Shown here: one piece after another, positions 16,782-23,793 of the stretch
How the letters are laid out: each line of letters opens with the position of its first letter
Numbering within the stretch: the stretch's first letter is position 1
Assembly: GCA_937896205.1 (NCBI GenBank)
Contig: CALBNA010000427.1
Location: 1 to 28,151 of the forward strand
From: an uncultured Campylobacter sp.
GTDB lineage: Bacteria > Campylobacterota > Campylobacteria > Campylobacterales > Campylobacteraceae
Reading direction: 5' to 3'
Length of the DNA: 28,151 nt
The notes under the pieces: generated by a model
Told to the model about the DNA's origin: nothing
Seen by the model: the letters and a program-made list of their open reading frames with translations, nothing else
Database searches by the model: none
Program-made: the position numbers and the translations under genes

Positions 16782-18455
16782 ATGAAAGAATTCGGTTTTT
16801 ACAACGATTTTGACGAAAATTTGATGCTAAACGAGCAGATCGAGATAAACGGCGAAGGCGAGTATCTCGTCTCAAATTCGCCCAAACTAAAATCAAGCGT
16901 CGTAGCGCCGGAGATAAATTTTTATCTAAAAAACACCGCCGACTCGGTGCTAGATAAAGCCAAAAACACGCTTTTACTTTACGAGGCAAGAGCTAGCGCC
17001 TTTGACCTAGCGCGCGACATCGACTACGAAAAACCCGTCGGCAAAAACGTCGTGATCGTTAGCAACGGCGGCCGCGAAAATTTGGCAAATTTGCTTAAGG
17101 AAAAAGGCTTTAAAACTATCGAGCTGACGCATTTTGAGATCAAATTTATCTACGGAGCCGCAGGCGAACTAAGCGTGCTAGTGCTGCGCCCAGACGGCGA
17201 GTTTGAGGTGGACTGCGACTTTTTCCTCGTAGAAAACGCGCGCGAATACATGCTAAAGCAAAGCGGCTGCTACGAGATCGCGGGCAAAAGCGACGAGGAA
17301 ATCGCCGCACAACTAGACGCGCAAAGTCCGAAATTTAAATTTAAAAGCCACGTCCACTACGACTCCACGATCTGCCAGTACCACGAGCGCAGACACGAGA
17401 TCTGCGGCAGATGCGTCGAGGCCTGCCCTACGGTCGCGATCCTAAAAGAGGACGAGACCAAGCACCTAGTTTTCTCTCACATCGACTGCATAAACTGCGG
17501 CGGCTGCGTGAGCGTGTGCCCTAGCGGCGCGCTTGACTACTCCGATATGCCAAGAAATTCATTCGCCCAGATAGCCAAACTATACCGCGGCCGGATCGCG
17601 CTCGTCGTACCCGTAAAGGCAAATTTAGAAAACCTAAGCGTAAATTTACCCGCAAACGTGCTGCCTTTTGCCGTGAGCGGCGAGAGATTTTTGAGCGAGA
17701 CGCATCTGCTTACATTGCTTCAAGAAAGCGGCGCGCAGGTCGTGATCTACGAGAAAAATATCGGCAAAGGCACCAAAGACGCGGTGGATATTTTAAATCA
17801 AATTTACGAGCTCAAATTTAACGAAAAAGCCGTCCTCGTTGCAGAAAACGAGGACAAACTAAAAAGCGCCCTATCTCAGGCTAAATTTATCGAGGGCTCG
17901 CAGCACTCCATCGCCGAGTACGCCCTGCCAAAGCGCGAAATTTTCGCCAAACGCCTAGAGTGGCTAGTCGGAGATCAAAATTTAGGCTCCGTTAGCACCA
18001 CAGAGCTCATCAGATACGGCCGCGTCGAGATAAATCAAGACACCTGCACGCTGTGCCTAAGCTGCGTGGGAGCGTGCAACGTCGCTGCCCTGGTCGCTGA
18101 CAAAAAGACAAATTCCATCGTCTTTAACCCTAGCGTCTGCACCGCGTGCGGATACTGCGAGCTTAGCTGCGCGGAAAAAGACACGATATTTTTACGCCCC
18201 GGCAAGATCGATCTGGAGCCTAGTTTCTTTACCTTTAGCGAGCTAGCCAGAGACGAGCTTTTCGCCTGTATCGAGTGCGGCAAAGAGTTTGCGACCAAAA
18301 AGGCCGTCGAAAAAATCGCCGCGATCATGGCGCCTAAATTTAACGGCGACAAAGCCAAGCTAAAGACGCTTTACTGCTGTTCGGACTGCAAAGCCAAAGT
18401 GATGATAAAAGCGCAAATGGATCAAATGAAAGAAGAGGTTTTAAATGGACAATAA
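16782..18455 (+). CDS. Cytoplasmic polyferredoxin (4Fe-4S protein) linked to formate dehydrogenase
   Basis: A 557-residue protein with no signal or membrane segment. Two ferredoxin pairs are separated by about 175 residues. The first pair is Cys208/211/215 with Cys198 or a nearby ligand, and Cys236/239/242/246. The second is Cys422/425/428/432 and Cys453/456/459/463. Between them (268-400) is an alpha/beta region. A C-terminal CxxC (496, 499) with CC-x-x-C (532, 533, 536) looks like a zinc ribbon. Residues 1-190 show no motif I recognise. It overlaps the TorD-like gene by 11 bp. Its location suggests electron supply or maturation for the Tat-exported FdhA, but it could be an electron carrier for another oxidoreductase. 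Confidence 0.82.
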   Translation: MKEFGFYNDFDENLMLNEQIEINGEGEYLVSNSPKLKSSVVAPEINFYLKNTADSVLDKAKNTLLLYEARASAFDLARDIDYEKPVGKNVVIVSNGGRENLANLLKEKGFKTIELTHFEIKFIYGAAGELSVLVLRPDGEFEVDCDFFLVENAREYMLKQSGCYEIAGKSDEEIAAQLDAQSPKFKFKSHVHYDSTICQYHERRHEICGRCVEACPTVAILKEDETKHLVFSHIDCINCGGCVSVCPSGALDYSDMPRNSFAQIAKLYRGRIALVVPVKANLENLSVNLPANVLPFAVSGERFLSETHLLTLLQESGAQVVIYEKNIGKGTKDAVDILNQIYELKFNEKAVLVAENEDKLKSALSQAKFIEGSQHSIAEYALPKREIFAKRLEWLVGDQNLGSVSTTELIRYGRVEINQDTCTLCLSCVGACNVAALVADKKTNSIVFNPSVCTACGYCELSCAEKDTIFLRPGKIDLEPSFFTFSELARDELFACIECGKEFATKKAVEKIAAIMAPKFNGDKAKLKTLYCCSDCKAKVMIKAQMDQMKEEVLNGQ

Positions 18456-19164
18456 CTTAACCAAGGCGCGCGCGTATTTTTACGAGTTTTTGGCCTATCC
18501 GCTGTTTTTTCACGAGCACGGAGGTAAATTTGACCGCTGGCGCGAGCAGCTAGCCTATCTAGCGACTATTCCCGTTACACCCCAGAGCGAGGCTGCGTTT
18601 GCAAATTTAGCCAAATTTGACTTCGAGAAATTCGCCAGAGAGCAAAACGACGTGCTTTTTGACTTTTCTTACTCAAATATCCCGCTAAACGCCTCATTTT
18701 ACGAGGACGGACGCGACGACGGCGCGGCTAGGCTGCGCGTGATCAAGTGCCTAAAGCTAAGCCCGTACCGCAGGGACAAGGACGTCTGCAAGGACAGCGA
18801 GGACTACGTCGGATTTATATTTTTAGCCACGGCGACCTTTTTGCGCGACGAGATAGCCGGCGCGGCAAATATCAGCAGCAAGCTATTTACGGACGTTACG
18901 AACAAATTTATCGACGAATTTATCAAATTTTTATCCGCTCACAAAAATGCCGACTTTTTCGCCTCTTACGCGGTTATCTTGCGCGATTTTATCGAGCTTG
19001 AGCGCGCGGTGCTAGGCGTGGAGGCACCTCCTGCGCCGATCGGCGACAGCGTGGCGGTAGCCTCGATGAAAAAAGAGCCGTTTCAAAGCAAGATGCCTAC
19101 GGCCAAAACCAAACTCCGCTGGGAGGAGTTCTCGCCCGTCATCTCGCAAGAGTTCGACGACTGA
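18445..19164 (+). CDS. TorD/DmsD-family molybdoenzyme chaperone
   Basis: A 239-residue all-helical cytoplasmic protein. The TorD-family signature region is seen as KDSEDYVGFIFLATATFL (116-133), an acidic pair before a long hydrophobic helix. Such proteins bind Tat signal peptides of molybdoenzymes until cofactor insertion is complete. FdhA with RRSFLK is the natural client, as is C. jejuni Cj1514c beside its fdh operon. The last 40 residues (from about 200) are Pro/Lys-rich and end LRWEEFSPVISQEFDD, possibly a flexible tail. Translation is coupled to the polyferredoxin gene by overlap. Confidence 0.82.
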   Translation: MDNNLTKARAYFYEFLAYPLFFHEHGGKFDRWREQLAYLATIPVTPQSEAAFANLAKFDFEKFAREQNDVLFDFSYSNIPLNASFYEDGRDDGAARLRVIKCLKLSPYRRDKDVCKDSEDYVGFIFLATATFLRDEIAGAANISSKLFTDVTNKFIDEFIKFLSAHKNADFFASYAVILRDFIELERAVLGVEAPPAPIGDSVAVASMKKEPFQSKMPTAKTKLRWEEFSPVISQEFDD

Positions 19165-19415
19165 GGCTTGCGCGCTTAAATTTGCTTGCTAGGCTCGTGC
19201 CGGCAGGCAAATTTAACTTGCCCGAGTCGCCCGAGCGGCCGTCTCTCGTCAAATTTGCGCTTTAAATTTAGCTAGAAAAACCCGTCCGTTTTCGGCGCGA
19301 TTTTTTAGCCTCTTTAACCCGCCCCAAATTTACTCTCGTTTTTCAAATTTCACTCAAATTTAACCGCCCTTTGGCTACTATTTCGTAAATTTAGTCACGG
19401 GCAAAAGGATCAAAT
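19165..19415. other. Gene-free spacer with dense AAATTT repeats
   Basis: No coding sequence is recognised. AAATTT occurs nine times in 251 bp, at 19178, 19209, 19251, 19264, 19326, 19345, 19356, 19387 and 19412, mostly extended to CAAATTT or AAATTTA/G. Spacing is irregular (11-62 bp), so it is not a tandem array. Confidence 0.7.
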
Positions 19416-20657
19416 TTGCAAAGCTTTTTTAAATTTCTATTCACCCTCGCCGCCTTTGCCGCCGTCCTCTTTTATCTTTCGTTTTTGGGAATTAAATTTG
19501 ATAAATTTGGATCAGGCTCTATGCCGACGGGTTTTACTATCACGCCGGACACCAAGATAGACCCAAACTCCGAGCTAGCCAAATACGTAACGCAAGAGGA
19601 GATAGAGGCGTTTGGATTCGGTTCGTCCGATATAGTTTGCGATAAAGAGAAAAACGCTACGCTCGTGCCTTTAAGAGCCGCTCTTGATAGAAAAGATACC
19701 GATTTCGTAGTTAAATTTATAAAAGATAACAACCTAAGCGTAGACGTTAGCATGAGAGATAAAAGAACCCCGCTGATGTACAGCTCTTTTAGAAACGACG
19801 TAAATACCTTTAACGCTTTATTAAATTTAGGAGCTGACATAAGGGCTAAAGATAGATTCGGTCTATCTCCTATGGCTTACGCCATTATGCTAAACTCCGT
19901 TGATACGGCTAAGATTCTACTAGAAAAAGGGGTTAAATTTGAAGAGGTGGAGTATGTGGCTTATTTTATAATTAATTCAAAAGATAGCTATGGATGGATG
20001 TCGTCGCTAATAATAGACGGTAACGACATAACTATAAACTATACGATAGACCCGGATCATCCTGGACTATACCCTGATACTGACATAAATAATCCAGTTT
20101 GCGTTAATACTTGCGCAAGCGACAAAGTTGAGCCGTTTAAATACGTAGTTTCAAAAAAACTATCCCAAATGGCAGAACTAATGCTAAGCACGGGATATAA
20201 ACCCAAAGAGTTTAAAACGGGAGGCTGGCTGCAAGGTATAAAAGAAGAGGAGAAAAACGCCGCGCTAGAGAAAAGCGGCTGGGCGCTCTTAGACGACTAC
20301 GAAAACTACGAACCTATGCTTGAGGTATTTATGAAATACGACATCCCTAATGCTCCGACTAAGGATCAGCTAAAGGAGGCGTATGGGGAGTGCTACGACA
20401 ACTATTTGCATTACAAAGGCAACTGGATAGACGGGTATATGATAAATAACAAAAGACCTTTTTACGTCGATATGGCTATAAAAAATTTAGAAAAATATTG
20501 CACCGATCCAAACGGAACTTTTCAAGACGCGAGATCGTTTATAGCTTGGGCAAACGAGCAAAACAAAGTGGATGCCATATATAGTATGAGAAGGGCAAAC
20601 AGATTGTCGTATATCGATAATAGAACAAACGATAAGAAACTAAAAACAAATCAATAA
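19416..20657 (+). CDS. Membrane-anchored ankyrin-repeat protein
   Basis: A 413-residue protein. Residues 5-25 are a hydrophobic anchor or uncleaved signal, so the rest is probably periplasmic. Ankyrin-type repeats cover about 83-175, with landmarks RTPLMYSSF, LLNLGADIRAKDRFGLSPMAYAI and AKILLEKGV. Residues 180-413 match nothing I know. They contain several cysteines and a terminal module (about 353-400: CTDPNGTFQDARSFIAWANE) that recurs in the next small ORF. The start is TTG with AAGGAT about 5 nt before it; no ATG would retain the anchor. Codon use is more A/T-rich than in the neighbours, with many ATA and AGA codons, which hints at acquisition. The role is unknown; protein-protein contact is all the repeats imply. 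Confidence 0.75.
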   Translation: MQSFFKFLFTLAAFAAVLFYLSFLGIKFDKFGSGSMPTGFTITPDTKIDPNSELAKYVTQEEIEAFGFGSSDIVCDKEKNATLVPLRAALDRKDTDFVVKFIKDNNLSVDVSMRDKRTPLMYSSFRNDVNTFNALLNLGADIRAKDRFGLSPMAYAIMLNSVDTAKILLEKGVKFEEVEYVAYFIINSKDSYGWMSSLIIDGNDITINYTIDPDHPGLYPDTDINNPVCVNTCASDKVEPFKYVVSKKLSQMAELMLSTGYKPKEFKTGGWLQGIKEEEKNAALEKSGWALLDDYENYEPMLEVFMKYDIPNAPTKDQLKEAYGECYDNYLHYKGNWIDGYMINNKRPFYVDMAIKNLEKYCTDPNGTFQDARSFIAWANEQNKVDAIYSMRRANRLSYIDNRTNDKKLKTNQ

Positions 20658-20715
20658 TCAAGGAATAAAGAATGTCAGAAGCAAACAATGCAAACCAAAG
20701 CCGATAGACCCGAAA

Positions 20716-20937
20716 ATGATAGAAGAATTTGACAAAGATATAAATTTCTACGAACAACACTGTCCCGACGAAAATGCAACGTTTAAGGATGCTAAAGCTT
20801 TTATAAAATGGGCAAATGAAAGAAAAAGGCGATACGAAATAGAAGTATTTATAGATAAATACGAAAAAAATCCAAACAAGGTGATTTACGTAGATAGTAA
20901 CCGAAGTAAATCTAGTTCAAGCTCAAATTTGAAGTAA
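20716..20937 (+). CDS. Small ORF, paralogous fragment of the ankyrin protein C-terminus
   Basis: 73 residues from the first ATG. Residues 14-35 (EQHCPDENATFKDAKAFIKWAN) parallel the C-terminal module of the upstream 413-residue protein (EKYCTDPNGTFQDARSFIAWAN). The reading frame stays open upstream to 20644 (CKPKPIDPK before the Met). A well-placed ribosome-binding site (AAGGAAT) and ATG at 20672 lie one frame off and give only 11 codons before TAG. This looks like a decayed or frameshifted paralogue rather than an intact gene, though a short functional protein cannot be excluded. The tail is Ser-rich. Confidence 0.5.
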   Translation: MIEEFDKDINFYEQHCPDENATFKDAKAFIKWANERKRRYEIEVFIDKYEKNPNKVIYVDSNRSKSSSSSNLK

Positions 20938-21180
20938 ATAATCTCAGCGCAAAGACGATGCCTAAAGATAAATTTGAGCTCGCGGTGGGCGTAAATTTAA
21001 GCGGGTAAATTTGATGAGAACGACCGCAAATTTGCCTGCTAAATTTCAAATTTGACTGAATCTTGTTAGCTTCTAAAATCGCGATCGCCGCTTAGCGAGG
21101 TTAGATTTAGCGTTGCGTGGTGGATCAAGCTCTAAAATACGGCATTTGAAGCGACTGCGAAAACCGCCCGAGATAAAAAG
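20938..21180. other. Spacer without recognisable genes
   Basis: Contains several AAATTT words and short open stretches with no family signature. I see no RNA gene or strong promoter. Confidence 0.5.
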
Positions 21181-21216
21181 GCAAATTTAAAAAGCAGCGC
21201 GCTAGAGTAAATTTGC
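21181..21216 (-). terminator. Inverted repeat after the mqnA-like gene
   Basis: GCAAATTTA (21181-21189) and TAAATTTGC (21208-21216) are exact reverse complements, starting 2 nt past the stop at 21219. The loop contains the palindrome AGCGCGCT followed on the minus strand by a GCTTTTT run, so termination could occur inside. The abundance of AAATTT in this genome makes a chance match possible. Confidence 0.4.
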
Positions 21217-21218
21217 AC

Positions 21219-21917
21219 TTACCGCTCGCCTCGCGCCAAAAGCTTTGCTGTCCGCCCGTTTTTTCGCACTTCTTTGAAAAATATCCGCAGCGCCTTTTGC
21301 TCTTTCGCGCCGATTTCATAGCTGATAAATTTGAGATACCATTTGATATCATCCGCGCTGATGCCTCTGGTTTGGGCGTATTTGGCGAGGATGTAGTTTG
21401 GGATTTTGACATTTGCTCGCAAAAACTCGCGCGCCAGCCGCTCATACGCACCGCGCCCCTTTACGCAGGAAAATCGCCCGAAAACAAACGGCAAGCCCGT
21501 CCGCTCGCGCCACGCCCGCCCAAGGTCGTAAAACGCCTCCTCGCCCTCCCGCAGATACGCCTTTAGCGCGCGGTCGCCGATGAGCACCTCGCCCTCAAGC
21601 CCCAGCACTTCGGCTAGCGCGTTTGAGCTAGCAGACGCGGGGTCGGGACGCGCGGCGGTGCCCTTTCGCACGAGCACGCTTTTGACGTCGCCCTTAGCTA
21701 CGATGCCTAGACTCACTTTTTTGTAGCGTTTTTTGCGGCTTTCGATACTTGAGATCACGGCGGCGTCGATCCTGCGGCAGCACAGATCGCGGTTTAGTTT
21801 GCTTGGCACGCCCTTTTTAAATTCGATGATTTTTTTGTCCTGAGAGCTTAGGCGCGAGCGCTTTAAAAATACGTGAAAAGGAAGCAAATTTAGATAATCA
21901 ATCTTGCCAAAAATCAT
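21219..21917 (-). CDS. mqnA: MqnA-like chorismate dehydratase (futalosine menaquinone pathway)
   Basis: A 232-residue protein of the MqnA/MqnD periplasmic-binding-protein-like fold. Evidence is the N-terminal GKIDYLNLLPFHVFLK, which matches the family's G-x-I-x-Y-x-N-x-x-P start. Further signs are the SKLNRDL and DAAVISSIES segments and the LIGDRALKAY region, and the C-terminal helical part (ISADDIKWYLKFISYEIG) is typical of MqnA. It converts chorismate to 3-enolpyruvylbenzoate, the first step of the futalosine route that Campylobacter uses instead of the classical Men pathway. In C. jejuni the mqnA gene (Cj1285c) lies next to upp and the malic enzyme gene; here it is 5 kb from them, consistent with an expanded version of that locus. 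GGAG precedes the ATG. Confidence 0.82.
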   Translation of the reverse strand: MIFGKIDYLNLLPFHVFLKRSRLSSQDKKIIEFKKGVPSKLNRDLCCRRIDAAVISSIESRKKRYKKVSLGIVAKGDVKSVLVRKGTAARPDPASASSNALAEVLGLEGEVLIGDRALKAYLREGEEAFYDLGRAWRERTGLPFVFGRFSCVKGRGAYERLAREFLRANVKIPNYILAKYAQTRGISADDIKWYLKFISYEIGAKEQKALRIFFKEVRKNGRTAKLLARGER

Positions 21918-22251
21918 AAAAACTCCGAATTTTATAAGGATTTGCGCTGTTTTAAAACGACCAAAATTTAAAGCCGAATCCTAATGCGTAAAAATTTCAT
22001 AAAACTAAAATCATCGCTCGCGGCAAAAGATACAGTCGCGAGCTTTGGTGCGATACTGCAAATTTGACCAAATCTCGCCGTAAAATACGCCCGCACTAAA
22101 GCAAAGTACGATAAAGGCGCGGGTCTGGGCCGCCTAGCAAGAAGCAAAATCTCGCTCTTGCCCCCCGCAAAGACTATAACGCGAATCCCGCGATACGCCG
22201 AGTCGCTCGCATTGTTTGGGCGCCTAAGATGACATTTTGTGCGGTTAAATT
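21918..22251. other. Gene-poor spacer upstream of the mqnA-like gene
   Basis: Holds an AT-rich TATAAAAT (minus strand, 21929-21936) very close to the mqnA start and otherwise no recognisable gene. A 101-codon minus-strand ORF (21968-22273) is composed of Arg-rich, low-information sequence with no ribosome-binding site of note. I do not count it as a gene. Confidence 0.5.
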
Positions 22252-22287
22252 TGAAAAAGCGGCGACTCCGCACGGGAAATCGCCGCT
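22252..22287 (-). terminator. Intrinsic terminator after the flavodoxin-fold gene
   Basis: AGCGGCGA (22258-22265) and TCGCCGCT (22280-22287) form a perfect GC-rich 8-bp stem with a 14-nt loop. On the minus strand the stem ends in GCTTTTTC. It lies 42 nt past the stop at 22330, a classic rho-independent terminator. Confidence 0.75.
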
Positions 22288-22329
22288 AGAAAAGCAAATT
22301 TAAGCTCGCAAGCGCGCTATTTTGCTTCG

Positions 22330-22878
22330 TTAAATTTGATATTCGTGCTCTTCAAGCTCGTCGTTTAAGAGCTTCGTAAATCTCGCCGCATGCGCCTCTA
22401 TCGCGCTATCAGGAACGCCCGGCTCCACGCCGCAGCTAGCGAAAATCCGCCCGTAAACGAGCTCGCAAAAGTCCGCGCAGCACTGAAGCGGCAGCAAAAT
22501 CTCGTTTAGGCTAAATTTGATCGCGCCGTGCTTGGAGTATTCGCCTAGCCCGCCGCCCGCGCTCACGGCGATTTGCAGCTGTTTACCAGCGATCTTCGCG
22601 CCCTGCCCGTAGGCAAAGCCGCGGCTGAGCACGTAGTCGATGTAGGCCTTTAGCATGGAGGGCACGTTAAAGCCCATCATCGGGAACAAAAACACGATGC
22701 GATCGGCGCGCAAAAACGCCTCCTGTTCCGCCGCGACGTCGATTTTAAGAGCGTCGGTGCCGTATAGTCCCTCTAGGTGGCGAACCTCTGCGCCTGCGCT
22801 TTTAGCGGCGTTTACCAGCGCCTTGTTTAGGCGAGAGGCGGCGAAATTTGGATGGGATAAAACTACTAGCGTTTTCAT
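22330..22878 (-). CDS. NAD(P)H dehydrogenase (quinone), flavodoxin-fold
   Basis: A 182-residue protein of the flavodoxin_2 family (KefF/MdaB/NQO type). The N-terminal LVVLSHPNFAASRLNKAL is the FMN/FAD phosphate-binding start. FLFPMMGFNVPSMLKAYIDYVLSRGFAYG is the conserved isoalloxazine-contact region, written here as a family landmark around residues 64-92. A Gly-rich SAGGGLGEY (106-114) follows. It reduces quinones or similar acceptors by two electrons with NAD(P)H. It is a single gene with AAGGAG before the ATG and its own terminator. The exact subfamily cannot be settled by eye. Confidence 0.85.
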   Translation of the reverse strand: MKTLVVLSHPNFAASRLNKALVNAAKSAGAEVRHLEGLYGTDALKIDVAAEQEAFLRADRIVFLFPMMGFNVPSMLKAYIDYVLSRGFAYGQGAKIAGKQLQIAVSAGGGLGEYSKHGAIKFSLNEILLPLQCCADFCELVYGRIFASCGVEPGVPDSAIEAHAARFTKLLNDELEEHEYQI

Positions 22879-23138
22879 TTTGGCTCCTTTTTAGATAAAT
22901 TTTAGAGCATTTGCGCTTTTGGAGGCGTTAAATTTAAGCTGATTAAATTTGCTGATTTTTAAACCTCGCCTCAAACCGCAAAAGTCTTATTTTTGAGAAA
23001 TTATATCATCAAAAGCCTAAAAACGGGTTAAGGCGGGCGGCTAAATTTTAACTAGCAAGACGCTAGATGGTACGGCCGTAAATTCTCGCTCAAATTTATC
23101 TACAAAATCCCCAATCATCTAAGCCGTCAAATTTGCCC
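22879..23138. other. Spacer without recognisable genes
   Basis: AT-rich with scattered AAATTT words. I see no coding sequence, tRNA or clear terminator. Confidence 0.4.
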
Positions 23139-23588
23139 TCACTTAAAAATATCAAGGTTTAAATTTAACTCGTCTATGATAGATAAAAAATATGAAATTT
23201 CCTTTTTTATCTGATTTACGTCATAAAGGCTAGGCGGTAGCGAAAAGATAGTTGTTTCAAATTTATTTTCAGCTCCGTTTAAAAATAGGTAAAATTTATC
23301 GTCCATAAACGCAGCGCTCACGCCCATCTCTGCGGCGTATTTTATCTTTAACTCTCTCAAACGCTTCATGAATGCGGGCGTCAAAAGATATCTCGCCTCG
23401 ACCTTGTCGTCCGTAAAAACTCTAAATTCATCGTTAAAAAGAGTATCGTCCATCTGCTCTTTTTCGCCTAAAAATTTAGTATTTAACGTGCGGCTTGCCA
23501 CTATCGTTTGACCATTAAATTTCTTGTAAAACTCGCAGACCAAGACCGAGCCACTAAAAGGTTGTGTGTATTTCATTGCTTCCCACAT
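23139..23588 (-). CDS. DUF3137-like protein, C-terminal part only (probably truncated)
   Basis: 149 residues resembling the C-terminal half of DUF3137 proteins: FSGSVLVCEFYKKFNGQTIV, then FNDEFRVFTDDKVEARYLLTP and FMDDKFYLFLNG. The family usually has about 150 further N-terminal residues with membrane helices, which are missing. No ribosome-binding site precedes the first Met. The frame stays open for 13 codons upstream to a TAA, and a neighbouring frame starting at an ATG reads MDTISYDRLSLSE before stopping, so a frameshift is likely. I regard it as a gene remnant. Function unknown. Confidence 0.55.
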   Translation of the reverse strand: MWEAMKYTQPFSGSVLVCEFYKKFNGQTIVASRTLNTKFLGEKEQMDDTLFNDEFRVFTDDKVEARYLLTPAFMKRLRELKIKYAAEMGVSAAFMDDKFYLFLNGAENKFETTIFSLPPSLYDVNQIKKEISYFLSIIDELNLNLDIFK

Positions 23589-23730
23589 AAAACTATCACT
23601 CAGAAAGTGAAAGCCTATCGTAGCTTATGGTATCCATGACTTCGTGAGATTAAATTTGATATCGTTTGGAGATAAATTTATGCCGTAAAGGTGCGGGTCT
23701 TGGCAAGTAAGCAACTAAATTTAAAAAAAA

Positions 23731-23748
23731 TCGGTCAAATTTGACCGA
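23731..23748 (-). terminator. Distal terminator after the surA-like gene
   Basis: TCGGTCAAATTTGACCGA is a perfect 18-bp palindrome (7-bp stem, 4-nt AATT loop). On the minus strand it is followed by eight T residues. It is a strong intrinsic terminator, the second of a tandem pair. Confidence 0.75.
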
Positions 23749-23760
23749 AAATAAAAGAAG

Positions 23761-23784
23761 TTAAGCCGAATCAAATCGGCTTAA
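23761..23784 (-). terminator. Proximal terminator after the surA-like gene
   Basis: TTAAGCCGA (23761-23769) and TCGGCTTAA (23776-23784) form a perfect 9-bp stem with a 6-nt loop, 9 nt past the stop at 23794. On the minus strand it is followed by CTTCTTTTATTTT. Confidence 0.75.
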
Positions 23785-23793
23785 AATTTGAGT

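Noticed and set aside
19165..19415. CRISPR array or tandem repeat
   Set aside because: The repeated unit is only six to eight bases and irregularly spaced; no constant-length repeats or spacers.
20959..21008. Short plus-strand ORF of about 17 codons after the ankyrin fragment
   Set aside because: Too short, no ribosome-binding site, and largely made of the common AAATTT word.
21929..21936. TATAAAAT as the mqnA promoter
   Set aside because: It lies so close to the start codon that the transcript would begin inside the ribosome-binding site; kept only as a mention.
21968..22273. 101-codon minus-strand ORF
   Set aside because: Arg-rich, no family signal, no convincing ribosome-binding site, and it overlaps the terminator of the flavodoxin-fold gene.
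22879..23138. Possible tRNA (selC) or small RNA in the spacers
   Set aside because: No cloverleaf, T-arm GTTCGA sequence or acceptor pairing could be found by eye here or in other spacers.
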